Assembly (NCBI GenBank): GCA_021162745.1
Contig: JAGGYC010000142.1
Span: forward strand, 1 to 45,563
DNA length: 45,563 nucleotides
DNA from: Desulfuromonas sp.
Lineage (GTDB): Bacteria > Desulfobacterota > Desulfuromonadia > Desulfuromonadales > Desulfuromonadaceae
Reading direction: 5' to 3'
The notes below the pieces were generated by a model. That model was not told the DNA's origin. It searched no databases and saw nothing but the letters and a program-made list of their open reading frames with translations. Below, piece after piece: positions 1 to 8,722 of this stretch; position 1 is the stretch's first letter, and every line of letters starts with the position of its first letter. Position numbers and translations under genes: made by a program.

Positions 1-2
1 AA

Positions 3-257
3 TTTAAATCCAAGGTTGCTATTGAAGCGATTCGTGGAGTTAAGACTGTGAATGAAATTGCTCAGGAATTTGGGGTTCATCCGACTCAGGTCGGTCAATG
101 GAAAAAAGAATTGCAAGAGCAGGCTTCGAGTGTTTTTGATACTAAACGTGGTCCCAAGCCAGATCCGTCAACTAGTTCAGAGCGACTCTACTCTGAGATA
201 GGGCGCTTAAAGATGGAGCTGGATTGGCTTAAAAAAAAGTCTGGGATAAGCCAGTAG
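3..257 (+). CDS. IS3-family transposase OrfA (5' partial)
   Basis: This is the helix-turn-helix protein that recognises the element ends. The frame is open from base 3, so the true start lies outside the window; the GTG at 48 is inside the coding region. The visible part has the typical IS3 OrfA pattern: an FKSKVAIEAI-like opening, an HTH (VNEIAQEFGVHPTQVGQWKK), then a leucine-zipper-like tail ending at LDWLKKK. Close to the end there is an A8G run (231-239), the expected position of the -1 frameshift that makes the OrfAB transposase. The stop codon at 255-257 lies inside the orfB frame. Confidence 0.85.
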   Translation, partial: FKSKVAIEAIRGVKTVNEIAQEFGVHPTQVGQWKKELQEQASSVFDTKRGPKPDPSTSSERLYSEIGRLKMELDWLKKKSGISQ

Positions 258-1201
258 AGGAACGTCGACCATGGATCGATCGGCATGATCCTTTAGCGGT
301 AACCCGACAATGTGCCCTAACTGGTGTCAACCGTTCCACAATATACGCACCACAATCGGTTATCAAACCGAATGAGCTGGAATTGCTACTATTGGCTGAA
401 ATTGACGCTGAATATACGCGTCATCCATTTTACGGTAGCCGTAAGATGGTGGTGTATCTGCGAGGCAAAGGCCATCTAATCAACCGAAAGCGGATTCAAC
501 GGCTAATGGGCATATTGGGTCTGGCAGGTATGGCACCAGGACCAAATACTAGCCGTCCGCATCCGCAGAATAAGATTTATCCGTACTTGCTCAGAGGCGT
601 AAGTGTGACACGCCCCAATCAGGTATGGAGCACAGACATCACCTATATCCGCCTAACTCGCGGATTTGTGTATCTAGTTGCTGTGATCGATTGGTATTCG
701 CGCAAAGTACTAGCATGGCAATTATCGAATACGCTTGATAGCGGATTCTGCGTAGAGTGCCTCGATCAGGCGCTAAGCAGATATGGCGTCCCTGATATTT
801 TCAATACCGATCAAGGGTGTCAATTCACGAGCGATGCGTTTATCAGCGTCCTCAAGTTGCATAAAATCACAATCAGCATGGATGGCCGTGGCCGAGCATT
901 AGATAACATCTTTGTGGAAAGGCTATGGCGAAGCGTCAAGCACGAAGATGTGTATCTGAGAGGCTATACTGACATGCCTGAATTGCAGGCAGGATTAGCT
1001 AAATACTTTGAATTCTACAACACAGAAAGAACTCATCAGTCACTAAATTACAATACGCCAGAACAAGTTTATGAAACAGCAACCGGAGGTGGAGCAATAA
1101 TTGTAGATAAATTCGGCAACAATAAAGATAAGGACTCTCTAAAGGAAGCGACTAAACCGGGGCAACAACGTTCAGTTGCATGTAGCCAGCTACAATCTTA
1201 A
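233..1201 (+). CDS. IS3-family transposase OrfB, made by -1 frameshift
   Basis: The catalytic half of the transposase is an rve-type DDE integrase core. The frame opens at the A-rich run 231-239 and continues without a stop to 1201, so residues before the first usable start (about 383) are also conserved (KPVEERRPWI, then a VNRSTIYA motif). This is what a programmed frameshift predicts. The three catalytic acidic residues are visible: D in VWSTDITYI, D in IFNTDQGCQFTS, and E in DNIFVERLWRSVKHE, followed by the usual YNTERTHQSLNYNTPEQVY ending. The length is normal for the family. The insertion may have caused the breakage of the neighbouring pilus-related fragments. Confidence 0.9.
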   Translation, partial: KKVWDKPVEERRPWIDRHDPLAVTRQCALTGVNRSTIYAPQSVIKPNELELLLLAEIDAEYTRHPFYGSRKMVVYLRGKGHLINRKRIQRLMGILGLAGMAPGPNTSRPHPQNKIYPYLLRGVSVTRPNQVWSTDITYIRLTRGFVYLVAVIDWYSRKVLAWQLSNTLDSGFCVECLDQALSRYGVPDIFNTDQGCQFTSDAFISVLKLHKITISMDGRGRALDNIFVERLWRSVKHEDVYLRGYTDMPELQAGLAKYFEFYNTERTHQSLNYNTPEQVYETATGGGAIIVDKFGNNKDKDSLKEATKPGQQRSVACSQLQS

Positions 1202-1244
1202 ATTCAATGAAATATTGTCTTGACCAACGGGTCCACTTTACCTG

Positions 1245-1440
1245 CGGCCTCTGTGCAATCGAACCTGGAATGGGACAACTCTTCACGACAAACAATTTCT
1301 CCATCGCCTTCATCATATTCACATGAGTCATCTTCATCCACAAACGCCATATAATCATAACCGTCTCGACTAAACACCACCGTAACTGACTTGTTCAGCC
1401 TCACCGCTTCCATACGAGATTGGAATAACACATTTTTCAA
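1245..1440 (-). pseudogene. GspH/FimT-type pseudopilin fragment, truncated at both ends
   Basis: The minus-strand frame reads FQSRMEAVRLNKSVTVVFS, then a VDEDDSCEYDEGDGE acidic stretch, which resembles the central part of GspH/FimT pseudopilins just after the N-terminal helix. The prepilin leader and hydrophobic helix are missing: there is a TGA two codons upstream of the apparent TTG start at 1440. The C-terminus reads straight into the IS3 end (the VDPLVKT residues are IS sequence). The fragment therefore looks like an internal piece of a minor pilin left by rearrangement. It lies opposite to the intact pilus operon that begins 0.8 kb downstream. The family assignment rests on a short stretch and is moderate. 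Confidence 0.5.
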
Positions 1441-1442
1441 AT

Positions 1443-1775
1443 CTCAGCACAGCAGCCCTCGACGCCTTGCAACACTACCGCTGGCCCGGCAATGTCCGCG
1501 AGTTGGAAAACATGATGGAAAAAATCATGATTTTCAGCACCACGCCCACCATTGAATGCAGTGATCTTCCTGCGGAGATCCATTGCCCGGAAAGGTCAAT
1601 TTCCACAACCTATCATTCCCTGTCACTGAAACAGGCGATCCCCGCTCTGGAGCGCGACTATATCCGCCAGGCGTTGCAACAGACCAACGGCAATCGTGCC
1701 CAAGCGGCAAAGATTCTCGAAATCAGCTTGCGGTCACTGCAGTACAAAATAAAAGAGTACGAAATCAAGGAATAA
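1443..1775 (+). pseudogene. C-terminal fragment of a sigma-54-dependent regulator (NtrC/PilR type)
   Basis: The frame starts abruptly with LSTAALDALQHYRWPGNVRE. The WPGNVRELEN motif marks the end of the AAA+ domain of sigma-54 activators. A Fis-type helix-turn-helix follows (ALQQTNGNRAQAAKILEISLRSLQYKIKEY). Everything upstream (receiver, Walker motifs, GAFTGA loop) is missing, and the sequence before about 1440 belongs to the inverted pseudopilin fragment, so this is a 5'-deleted remnant. Its position just upstream of pilVWX-pilY1 suggests the remnant of a PilR-like pilus regulator, but the fragment alone cannot show which family member it was. A shorter protein from the TTG at 1467 would only be a DNA-binding stub. 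Confidence 0.75.
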
Positions 1776-1780
1776 TACAC

Positions 1781-1805
1781 GTAGGTCGGGCACTGTCCGA
1801 CCTAC
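1781..1805. repeat. Small perfect palindrome after the regulator fragment
   Basis: GTAGGTCGG and CCGACCTAC (9 bp arms) flank a 7-base loop, 5 bases after the stop codon of the fragment. There is no T-run, so it is either a weak terminator or a dispersed palindromic (REP-like) unit. Confidence 0.5.
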
Positions 1806-1994
1806 AAAACTCAAATACCATTATTAATGTTTCGGGATTCAAGCCGCCCTAAATGATACGCAAACATTGCAGCCTTCATGCAAACCTTGCACCCGTTCAA
1901 TGAGCTGCCAGATCTTCGGTTCACACCCTTTGGGCGGATTCCCATAGATAAACTTTCCTGATTATTATCAATCATCCGCTATGGCAAAACCCTT

Positions 1995-2077
1995 CGTCAC
2001 TCCCGCGAAGGCGAGAGTCCAGACACTGTTACAAGCTGCTGTAAACCTCTGAATCCCCGCCTTCGCGGGCATGACGG
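1995..2077. repeat. Long imperfect inverted repeat of the 'cccgcgaaggcggga' intergenic type
   Basis: The left arm about 1995-2022 (CGTCACTCCCGCGAAGGCGA...) is complementary, with a few mismatches, to the right arm about 2049-2077 (...CCCGCCTTCGCGGGCATGACGG). This is the layout of a common bacterial palindromic intergenic repeat. The rest of the gene-free stretch 1856-2202 shows no credible coding frame. Confidence 0.6.
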
Positions 2078-2202
2078 CTATTATTTCGCTGCCACAAATC
2101 AAGAGTTAAAAACTCAGCGGAAGATTCGTACTAATTCCTTCGAGCCTTCAGGAATTTTCCTATTTTAACAAAAGAGGAAGACCAACCAAGCCAAGTTAAA
2201 CA

Positions 2203-2220
2203 TTGGCACGAATCTTCCAT
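2203..2220 (+). promoter_or_regulatory. Candidate sigma-54 promoter of the pilus operon
   Basis: TTGGCACGAATCTTCCAT matches the -24/-12 consensus (TTGGCACG, N4, TTGCA) with one change, CC for GC at -12. The GG pair (2205-2206) and the -12 position are 10 bases apart as required. It lies about 60 bases before pilV. Pilus genes of related bacteria are commonly RpoN-dependent, which fits. Confidence 0.55.
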
Positions 2221-2278
2221 AACATTGATACTGGCAAAAGAAACATTTCTGAATACACCCCGGTTAAAGGGAGGTCCC

Positions 2279-2743
2279 ATGAGTCAACAACACAACAATG
2301 AAAACGGCTTTACCCTGATTGAAGTGATGATTGCCCTGACCATTTTTGCCATTGGTCTGCTGGGCGTGGCGGGAATGCAGGTTACAGCCCTTAAGGGAAA
2401 TTCCACGGCTCATTCTGTTTCGGCCAAGGTGGCATTGGGCAGCGGGATAATTGAGGAGTTTTTAGCTTTGGAAGGAAACGATCCACGGTTAACAACTGAA
2501 GTTACTGATGACCCGTGGGCTTTTGCTACAGAAGAAGTGGATCCTCCGACAGATCCTCCTACTTTTACTGACGTTGAAGAGATTAACATCGCCGGAGCAG
2601 GAAATTGTTCGGCAACTGTTACCGTCAATGCCGATCCCGTCATCGGCACTACAACTTATACCGGCCTGACCCAAATAGTGGTCACCACACACAACCCCAA
2701 AGGTCGTGATGTAGAACAAACAATCATGAAGCGGAGATACTAA
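2279..2743 (+). CDS. pilV: Type IV pilus minor pilin PilV-like
   Basis: This is a minor pseudopilin thought to sit at the pilus tip and prime assembly. The start at 2279 is chosen because GGGAGGT precedes it and because it gives a normal short leader. The prepilin peptidase site is G10/F11 with Glu at mature position 5 (FTLIE), followed by a hydrophobic helix ending at GVAGMQ. The protein has 154 residues, normal for PilV. The segment GFTLIEVMIALTIFAIGLLG is typical of PilV rather than of the major pilin. It overlaps the pilW start by one base (TAATG), implying translational coupling. It is the first gene of a pilV-pilW-pilX-pilY1 operon behind the sigma-54-like promoter. Confidence 0.88.
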   Translation: MSQQHNNENGFTLIEVMIALTIFAIGLLGVAGMQVTALKGNSTAHSVSAKVALGSGIIEEFLALEGNDPRLTTEVTDDPWAFATEEVDPPTDPPTFTDVEEINIAGAGNCSATVTVNADPVIGTTTYTGLTQIVVTTHNPKGRDVEQTIMKRRY

Positions 2744-3762
2744 TGGCTTTAAAACGGATTAACACCTCAAAAGGTTTCACCCTGGTTGAACTGCTGGTTG
2801 TCATGGTCATCATGGGTCTGGTTATCACCTCCGTCTACAGCCTGTTTCTCAACAGCAAGAAAACGGCCAACACCTCGGAAGAAGTGGTTGACGTACAGCA
2901 GAATGTGCGCGTAGCAATGGAAACTTTAGTCACGGATATCCGCATGGCGGGGTTTCTGGTTGATGGAACACCCATCATCACCGCTCCGGCAACGCTTGGC
3001 GTTGACGACAATGATGATGGGGATCTCGACGACACAGAAGACAGCGGAGAATACTTCTCCTTTCAAACCTGTTCCGCCAGAAAAACATATGCCCGCATTT
3101 TAAACGAAGATGCTGGTGGTGCTGGTCTTATTGTGGAAGCGGACATGGCACCGCTTTTTGTTGAAGAAGACCTTGTCACCATTATCCGTCCGACAACAAA
3201 CAATTCCATCTTTGACCTTTTGGAGGTAGATTACGTCACGGTTGATGATCGTACAAACAACCGCATCCCTCTGGCGACTTCCCCAACCAACACTGATGAT
3301 CCAGCTGGCTATGCAGTGGCCTCAGTCGGCTCAATAAAGGCAGGCGACATGATCGTTAGAAAAATCGACGATGAGGCGTTACCTGCGACCGACCCCAACT
3401 ATGCACCGACGATTATTCGCTACTGGCTGCGTCCTGCGGCGAATGGCGGAAGCAACAATTTTGAACTGATGAGGGGAGTTGTTAATGCAGCAGCCCCTAC
3501 TACTTTCGCTGAAACCAGCCTTATTGCCAGCAACATCCCCAACGATGCAGTAAATCATCCAGACCAACAGCTACAACTTACCTACCTATTAGAGGATGGA
3601 ACTGAAACTGCGGCACCGGCAGATCTAGATCAAATCAGGGCTATCCGCATCAATATTTCAGGACAAACCGACAACACAAAAACAGGGCTGGATAACTACT
3701 CCGGTGTTAAAACACGTAACTTGCAAACCGTTGTTAAAATCCAGAATGCCTTTGGAGGATAA
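2743..3762 (+). CDS. pilW: Type IV pilus minor pilin PilW-like
   Basis: A 339-residue prepilin with cleavage site G11/F12 and Glu5 (FTLVE), then the transmembrane helix LLVVMVIMGLVITSVYSLF. The following VQQNVRVAMETLVTDIRMAGF segment is the PilW hallmark just after the helix. The large C-terminal domain is rich in Asp, Asn and Thr (for example DDNDDGDLDDTEDSGE around residue 87-103), which could bind calcium. The length agrees with other PilW proteins. It is coupled to pilV by a TAATG overlap and followed by pilX after four bases. Role by family: part of the tip complex with PilV, PilX, FimT/FimU and PilY1. Confidence 0.88.
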   Translation: MALKRINTSKGFTLVELLVVMVIMGLVITSVYSLFLNSKKTANTSEEVVDVQQNVRVAMETLVTDIRMAGFLVDGTPIITAPATLGVDDNDDGDLDDTEDSGEYFSFQTCSARKTYARILNEDAGGAGLIVEADMAPLFVEEDLVTIIRPTTNNSIFDLLEVDYVTVDDRTNNRIPLATSPTNTDDPAGYAVASVGSIKAGDMIVRKIDDEALPATDPNYAPTIIRYWLRPAANGGSNNFELMRGVVNAAAPTTFAETSLIASNIPNDAVNHPDQQLQLTYLLEDGTETAAPADLDQIRAIRINISGQTDNTKTGLDNYSGVKTRNLQTVVKIQNAFGG

Positions 3763-3766
3763 ACTG

Positions 3767-4351
3767 ATGTGCTTAACCAATAAAAGAAGAATCTATTTTT
3801 GGAACAGACAAACCAACAATCAGGACGGCTTTGTTTTGATCCTGACCATGGTGATGCTTGCCACCCTGAGCATTTTGGGTGTCATGGTGCTGAATACCAC
3901 CGATACGGAACTGAGCATCACCTCCAATTCACGCATGAACAGCAACGCTTTTATCGCCTCCCAGCTGGGGATAGAATATTCAAAAGTAAAAGTTAATCGA
4001 GACCACCAAGTCATCCCTGAAGACACAGATGCAAGTCCGGATCCGGTGCTCGAGGATAGAACGAATTACGACTTAATCAACGACGATACCGATCTGGTGG
4101 CCCTGCTGCCTGCCGAAATTGAACTGGAAGCTACAAGTGTCAATGAGATTTATCACTATTTAGGCCCTGATTCAAAACACAAGGTAACATCCCAAAGCGC
4201 CGACAATACCACAAACACCTACATGACAACGGAGGAAGGTGGTAGTCAGGATACGCCATACTACCGTATTTCTTTGGGGGTAAAAGTACGTGGGCGTACC
4301 TCTTCCCACGTAGAAACAATTATTGAACGTGTCGGCAGTACAAGCATATAA
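3767..4351 (+). CDS. pilX: Type IV pilus minor pilin PilX-like
   Basis: The start at 3767 is preferred because GGAGG precedes it and it follows the pilW stop directly. The protein (194 residues) has an N-terminal leader of about 21 residues ending in QDG, then FVLILTMVMLATLSILGVMV. Unlike the other pilins of this operon it lacks Glu at mature position 5 (Leu instead), a feature of PilX family members. The TELSITSNSRMNSNAFIASQ segment after the helix is PilX-like. The gene ends 32 bases before pilY1. Annotation rests on the N-terminal pattern and operon order; the C-terminal half is not distinctive. Confidence 0.82.
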   Translation: MCLTNKRRIYFWNRQTNNQDGFVLILTMVMLATLSILGVMVLNTTDTELSITSNSRMNSNAFIASQLGIEYSKVKVNRDHQVIPEDTDASPDPVLEDRTNYDLINDDTDLVALLPAEIELEATSVNEIYHYLGPDSKHKVTSQSADNTTNTYMTTEEGGSQDTPYYRISLGVKVRGRTSSHVETIIERVGSTSI

Positions 4352-4383
4352 ATATAAATCGCTGACTTGAAACCGGAGGCATT

Positions 4384-7300
4384 ATGAAAAACATATTTAC
4401 ACTTTTTACAGTGGGTGCATCTCTTTTTGTCATCTGCACCATTTCCTATGCAGAGCCTGATTATTATCTCGGTGATGCCAACGTTTACGCAGGGTCATCA
4501 GTGAGTGTGGCACCAAATATCATGCTTTTGTTTGACGTATCAGACAATATGACCAGAACTGGTTCAGCCATTGATTACGACCAAAATGGTGATTATATTT
4601 CAAAATACGAAGCACTTATGGATGCTGACGGGGATCCTTATGAAAGTGAATATATCTCTGACCGAGTTTATGTTCAACTCGTTGCAGGTACGGCTAGTGA
4701 TGCAAGAATGACCGTAAATCCTGATGATGATGGCTACTACGTTTCTTATGAGCCAGCCCGTACAGCTCTTAAAGAAAAAGGTACTTGGGTAGGCAGGCTT
4801 GCAAAAGGGGAACTTGACGACAAGGCTGCTCTAACCTATTTCACAGGCGACATGGCTTGTTTGATGTTTGAACTGAGTCAAGTACCTCTGGCCCCATGGG
4901 ATAGCGACACATTGTACAAAGTTGGTGATGTGGTTGAAGCAACGGTCGGGGGTGTACTGAGTAAGTTTGTTTGTGTTCTCGCTGATGACGGAGATGTTGA
5001 TACTATTACCGGTTCTCCTGGTGTTGATCCACCAGAGTGGGATCTCAGTGGTGCCCAAATTACAGATAATGAATTGATATGGGAACCTGCAAAGTCTGCC
5101 CTGGCCGTGGCAGCCAGTGTATTGAAAATGGTCGCTTACGAACTTAGGGGCCAGGTAAACCTTGGTGTCGCTATTCTCGATGAACTCAATATAGGTGCTC
5201 GAATTCTACAGCCTTTAATTAATACAACAGCGGATGAGGACTTGACAACCTTTGAGGATTCGATGGATGCTTTGGCGGCCCTTGAGATCACTGGCAATCA
5301 CTGGCAAGTGAATGAGGCTCTTTGGGATGTCGGGACCTATTATAATGGAGATACATCAGAAGCATTTTCTGCCAGAACAAAGGGGGTTACATTCTCCCCA
5401 GCAGCTGAGTACTGGTGTCAATCAAACAATATTATTCTGGTTACCAGCGGTCTGGACAGCCCATTGTCAAAAACAGCGGGAGTCGTAGATGATTTCGTTA
5501 AGGAAACTGCGTCTGGAACGATCGACCCAGATGGGACAGCCCTCGACGTTGCCAAGCATTTGTACGATAATCTTGATCCATCATACCTTGACACTGAGGG
5601 GCATCCATTTCATGTTAAAACACATGTCATCCAGCTTTTTTCTGAGTTAGAACAGCTTATAGAAACTGCTTACTACGGCGGAGATGGCCTTTACTATTCA
5701 CTCAGCAGTGCAGAAGAACTTCAAGCAATCCTGAAGGACCTTATCTTGGGATTACTGGAAGCCGACTCATCCTTCGTCGCCCCCGTTGTTCCCGCCAGCC
5801 CGGAAAGCCGTGCCTACAGCGGCAAGCGAATCTTCCTCGGCTTTTTCAAGCCCAAGAATGATGAACTCTGGTACGGCAATCTGAAAAAGTTCGGTTTGGA
5901 CAGCGACAATGCCATCACCGGATTTAATTCTTCAGACGCCTTGGTACCGGCAACCGATGATGACGGTTTCTTCCTCATGGATACAGATGGCAATCCCACT
6001 ATTCGATCCTTCTGGGGGACGGAAATGGATGGTGGAAAGGTGGAAATCGGCGGTGTTGGAGCCAAATTGAAAGCCCGTTCATCAGCGCGAAACATCTATA
6101 CCTATACCGGAACAAGCACAGACTTGACGGATTCGTCCAATGCTTTTTCCGTCGCCAATGTGTCAAATCTCTTTTCGGATATGAACGTGGACGGTGTCGA
6201 TGATGCAGCAAAAACACTTGAAGCAACCAAATTAATCGGATTTGTCCATGGCTACGATACTTATAGCGCAACGCCAACGGCCCAACGGTCCTGGATCATG
6301 GGCGACATCATGCACTCCAAACCGGTTTTCCTGAACTATGAGCGTTACACATTCAGTGATGACAACGAAGCCGATGAAAGCGTGAATAAAGGCTATGTCT
6401 TTGTTGGGGCCAATGACGGCATGCTGCATGCGTTTAAGGATGTGGACGGAGAAGAAGCTTGGGCCTTCATCCCCCCAGATCTATTGCCGAATCTGCAACA
6501 TTTGACGGATACGGATCACCATTATTACTTTGTCGACAACTCCCCATTTCTTTATGTTCACGACAAAGATGGCGACGGCAACATCGAAACAACGGGTACA
6601 GATCACGACAAGGCTATTCTCATCTGTGGTATGCGCCGTGGCGGAGGGACGAGCACCATTACCAGCGAGAGCCAAGGTTCCTATTTTGCTCTGGATGTTT
6701 CCGTGCCGGAAAGTCCAAAACTGCTGTGGCAGATCAACAGTGACAGTACGGGCTTTGCCGAGCTGGCCCAAACCTGGAGTTTGGCGCGCGTGACCAGTAT
6801 GCACGTTAACGGCGTTGATAAAATCGTGGCAATCTTTGCAGGCGGTTATGATACCAATGAGGATCTGCGTTACGGTGCCAAGCAAAGGTTCCCTGCGGGT
6901 ACCGATGCAACCACTGTAACCTCAGACGCTTCAACCGGGGAGGGCTTTGTTGACAGCGGCGATTCTGCGGATCCTTCTACGGATACGGATCCTTATTTAC
7001 CCAGTGGGCGCGGACTTTACATCACCGAGGTGGCCACCTTCACTGCTGATGGAGATCTTGATCCCACCTCACCGGGCGCATTGATCTGGAAATATACCTA
7101 CGGTGATACGGAGGCTTCAGACTCGGCGGACTCCTCAACTTGGCAAACCGATGATGACATGACCTATTGCATACCCAGCGAGCCACTGCTGCTGGATACC
7201 AATTTTGACAATCATACTGATCACATCTATATCGTCGATGCCGGAGGTCGACTGTGGCGATTCAATGTCGCTGATGGAGAAAAATCAAAAAATTGGTCGG

Positions 7301-8079
7301 GTCGGATCATTTTTGAGGCCAACAATGACACCGCCAATGGCACCGACGTTGGCCGCAAGGTGTTCTACAAACCGACAGCCACAATCAACGGCCTGGATAC
7401 GGTCCTTTATTTTGGCAGCGGCGACCGGGAACATGCTCTCAACACCAACGTCATTGACCGATTGTATGCCGTACGCGATCGAGAAAGCGAAGAAGGTCTC
7501 AGCCCGGTTCCATGGCCGCTGAATGAATCAAATCTGGTAGATATAACTGAAGACGAATTACAAGACGATACAGTATCTGATACTGATAAAGCCGCCATTC
7601 GCGCTCAGCTGACCGGAGATTATTCTGATGGCACAAACACCTACTATGGCTGGTTCATCAAACTGGACGAAACAGACGATGATGGCAATCCAACCCATGC
7701 AGGCGAGAAGGTTCTTTCTTCACCCAAAGTGTTCGCCAATGTCGCCTTCTTCACCACCTACCAACCGGCATCAACAGCGGACAACGATGATCCCTGTGTC
7801 GGCCAATTGGGACCCGGACGTTTATATGCAGTCAACGCCGTGACCGGCGAAGCAGCATTTAATTTTGATACCAGCAATGATACAACCGACGCCGACGGCA
7901 ATCCCGTTGAGGTAAAAGAAAAATCCGACCGAGTCCTTGAGGTAAAGCATGGCCTCCCGCCTGAGCCGCTGATTCAGGTGGATGAAGAGGGGGATGTCTC
8001 CGTTAAAATTGAAACAATGGATGTTGATCCGGAGTTGAAAATTGATCCTCTGTACAATCTTTACTGGATGAAGTGGTAA
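4384..8079 (+). CDS. pilY1: Type IV pilus tip adhesin PilY1-like
   Basis: A 1231-residue secreted protein with a signal peptide (residues 1-23, ending TISYA). Residues about 44-470 look like a von Willebrand factor A-type region: NIMLLFDVSDNM at 45-56 occupies the metal-site strand, but reads D-V-S-D-N instead of D-x-S-x-S. The C-terminal half is the PilY1 beta-propeller: VGANDGMLHAFKDVDG and WAFIPPDLLPNL near 670-700, an EF-hand-like calcium loop DKDGDGNIE at about 727-735, and a propeller blade near 938 (DAGGRLWRFNVADG). Known PilY1 proteins sit at the pilus tip and control retraction and adhesion in a calcium-dependent manner. AGCCGGAGGC-type spacing (ACCGGAGGCATT) gives a good ribosome site. 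The next gene starts four bases after the stop. Confidence 0.92.
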   Translation: MKNIFTLFTVGASLFVICTISYAEPDYYLGDANVYAGSSVSVAPNIMLLFDVSDNMTRTGSAIDYDQNGDYISKYEALMDADGDPYESEYISDRVYVQLVAGTASDARMTVNPDDDGYYVSYEPARTALKEKGTWVGRLAKGELDDKAALTYFTGDMACLMFELSQVPLAPWDSDTLYKVGDVVEATVGGVLSKFVCVLADDGDVDTITGSPGVDPPEWDLSGAQITDNELIWEPAKSALAVAASVLKMVAYELRGQVNLGVAILDELNIGARILQPLINTTADEDLTTFEDSMDALAALEITGNHWQVNEALWDVGTYYNGDTSEAFSARTKGVTFSPAAEYWCQSNNIILVTSGLDSPLSKTAGVVDDFVKETASGTIDPDGTALDVAKHLYDNLDPSYLDTEGHPFHVKTHVIQLFSELEQLIETAYYGGDGLYYSLSSAEELQAILKDLILGLLEADSSFVAPVVPASPESRAYSGKRIFLGFFKPKNDELWYGNLKKFGLDSDNAITGFNSSDALVPATDDDGFFLMDTDGNPTIRSFWGTEMDGGKVEIGGVGAKLKARSSARNIYTYTGTSTDLTDSSNAFSVANVSNLFSDMNVDGVDDAAKTLEATKLIGFVHGYDTYSATPTAQRSWIMGDIMHSKPVFLNYERYTFSDDNEADESVNKGYVFVGANDGMLHAFKDVDGEEAWAFIPPDLLPNLQHLTDTDHHYYFVDNSPFLYVHDKDGDGNIETTGTDHDKAILICGMRRGGGTSTITSESQGSYFALDVSVPESPKLLWQINSDSTGFAELAQTWSLARVTSMHVNGVDKIVAIFAGGYDTNEDLRYGAKQRFPAGTDATTVTSDASTGEGFVDSGDSADPSTDTDPYLPSGRGLYITEVATFTADGDLDPTSPGALIWKYTYGDTEASDSADSSTWQTDDDMTYCIPSEPLLLDTNFDNHTDHIYIVDAGGRLWRFNVADGEKSKNWSGRIIFEANNDTANGTDVGRKVFYKPTATINGLDTVLYFGSGDREHALNTNVIDRLYAVRDRESEEGLSPVPWPLNESNLVDITEDELQDDTVSDTDKAAIRAQLTGDYSDGTNTYYGWFIKLDETDDDGNPTHAGEKVLSSPKVFANVAFFTTYQPASTADNDDPCVGQLGPGRLYAVNAVTGEAAFNFDTSNDTTDADGNPVEVKEKSDRVLEVKHGLPPEPLIQVDEEGDVSVKIETMDVDPELKIDPLYNLYWMKW

Positions 8080-8083
8080 CGCC

Positions 8084-8722
8084 ATGCGGATTATATTATT
8101 TTTTACTATCATCTGTCTGGCTGTCGGTACTGCCGCAGCCGGACAGAATCAGTCCATCATTGAAAAACTGCGGGTTACACCGGCGCAGTTCAACCGGGGA
8201 ACGGGACTTGAAATTGAACCGGTTCTACCCTCCGATGCCGATCAGGACTATGAATTTGAATATCGCTGGTTTGTCAACGGCGAAGAAAACATCTATGAAA
8301 CATCCGCCGATTTTCCGGGAGACGAGTTACAACGCGGCGACCAGCTGACCATTGAGGTAACACCGATCACACAGGACGGGGAACGACTGAAATCATTTGT
8401 TTCTCAGCAACTCACTACGGCCAATGCGTCACCGATAATTACATCCGAGCTACCGGAGCAACTGTCCGGCAATGTTTTTTCCTATCAGGTGGAAGCAACC
8501 GATCCCGACGATGATCCATTAACCTTCAGTCTGGAAGATGCCTCGCAGGAGATGACCATTGACGGCACCAGCGGCGAACTGGTTTGCAACTTGGATCAAC
8601 ATCAGGAAGCATCATCGTTTTCGGTTGTCATCGTCGTTAAAGATCCCTTTGGGGGCCGCGATGAGCAACGGTTTAAACTCGATCTGTCCTTTGTCGAACA
8701 AAAGGGGGAGAGTAATGAATAA
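8084..8722 (+). CDS. Secreted protein with Ig/cadherin-like domain in the pilus operon
   Basis: A 212-residue protein with a signal peptide (about 1-20, ending GTAAA). Residues about 25-115 form one beta-rich region (YEFEYRWFVNGEE is Ig-like). Residues about 118-205 resemble a putative Ig/cadherin-type repeat: ASPIITSELPEQ, then EATDPDDDPLTFSLE and a VVVKDPFGG-like ending (VVIVVKDPFGGRD). DPDDDPL is the usual calcium-site style sequence of such repeats. It begins 5 bases after pilY1 and overlaps the next pilin gene by 8 bases, so it is in the operon. The function is unknown; exported Ig-like folds beside PilY1 suggest a periplasmic or surface helper of tip assembly. Confidence 0.7.
   Translation: MRIILFFTIICLAVGTAAAGQNQSIIEKLRVTPAQFNRGTGLEIEPVLPSDADQDYEFEYRWFVNGEENIYETSADFPGDELQRGDQLTIEVTPITQDGERLKSFVSQQLTTANASPIITSELPEQLSGNVFSYQVEATDPDDDPLTFSLEDASQEMTIDGTSGELVCNLDQHQEASSFSVVIVVKDPFGGRDEQRFKLDLSFVEQKGESNE

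Larger units (their letters stand above)
1..1245 (+). mobile_element. IS3-family insertion sequence, left end outside window
   Basis: The stretch carries the two overlapping reading frames of an IS3-family element, orfA then orfB in the -1 frame. The left terminus lies before base 1. The right end is probably in the segment after orfB, about 1217-1245 (TCTTGACC..GGGTCCACTTTA), because reading beyond it enters a pseudopilin fragment in the opposite orientation. The inverted repeat cannot be confirmed without the left end. No in-frame stop breaks the transposase, so the copy could be active. Confidence 0.85.
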
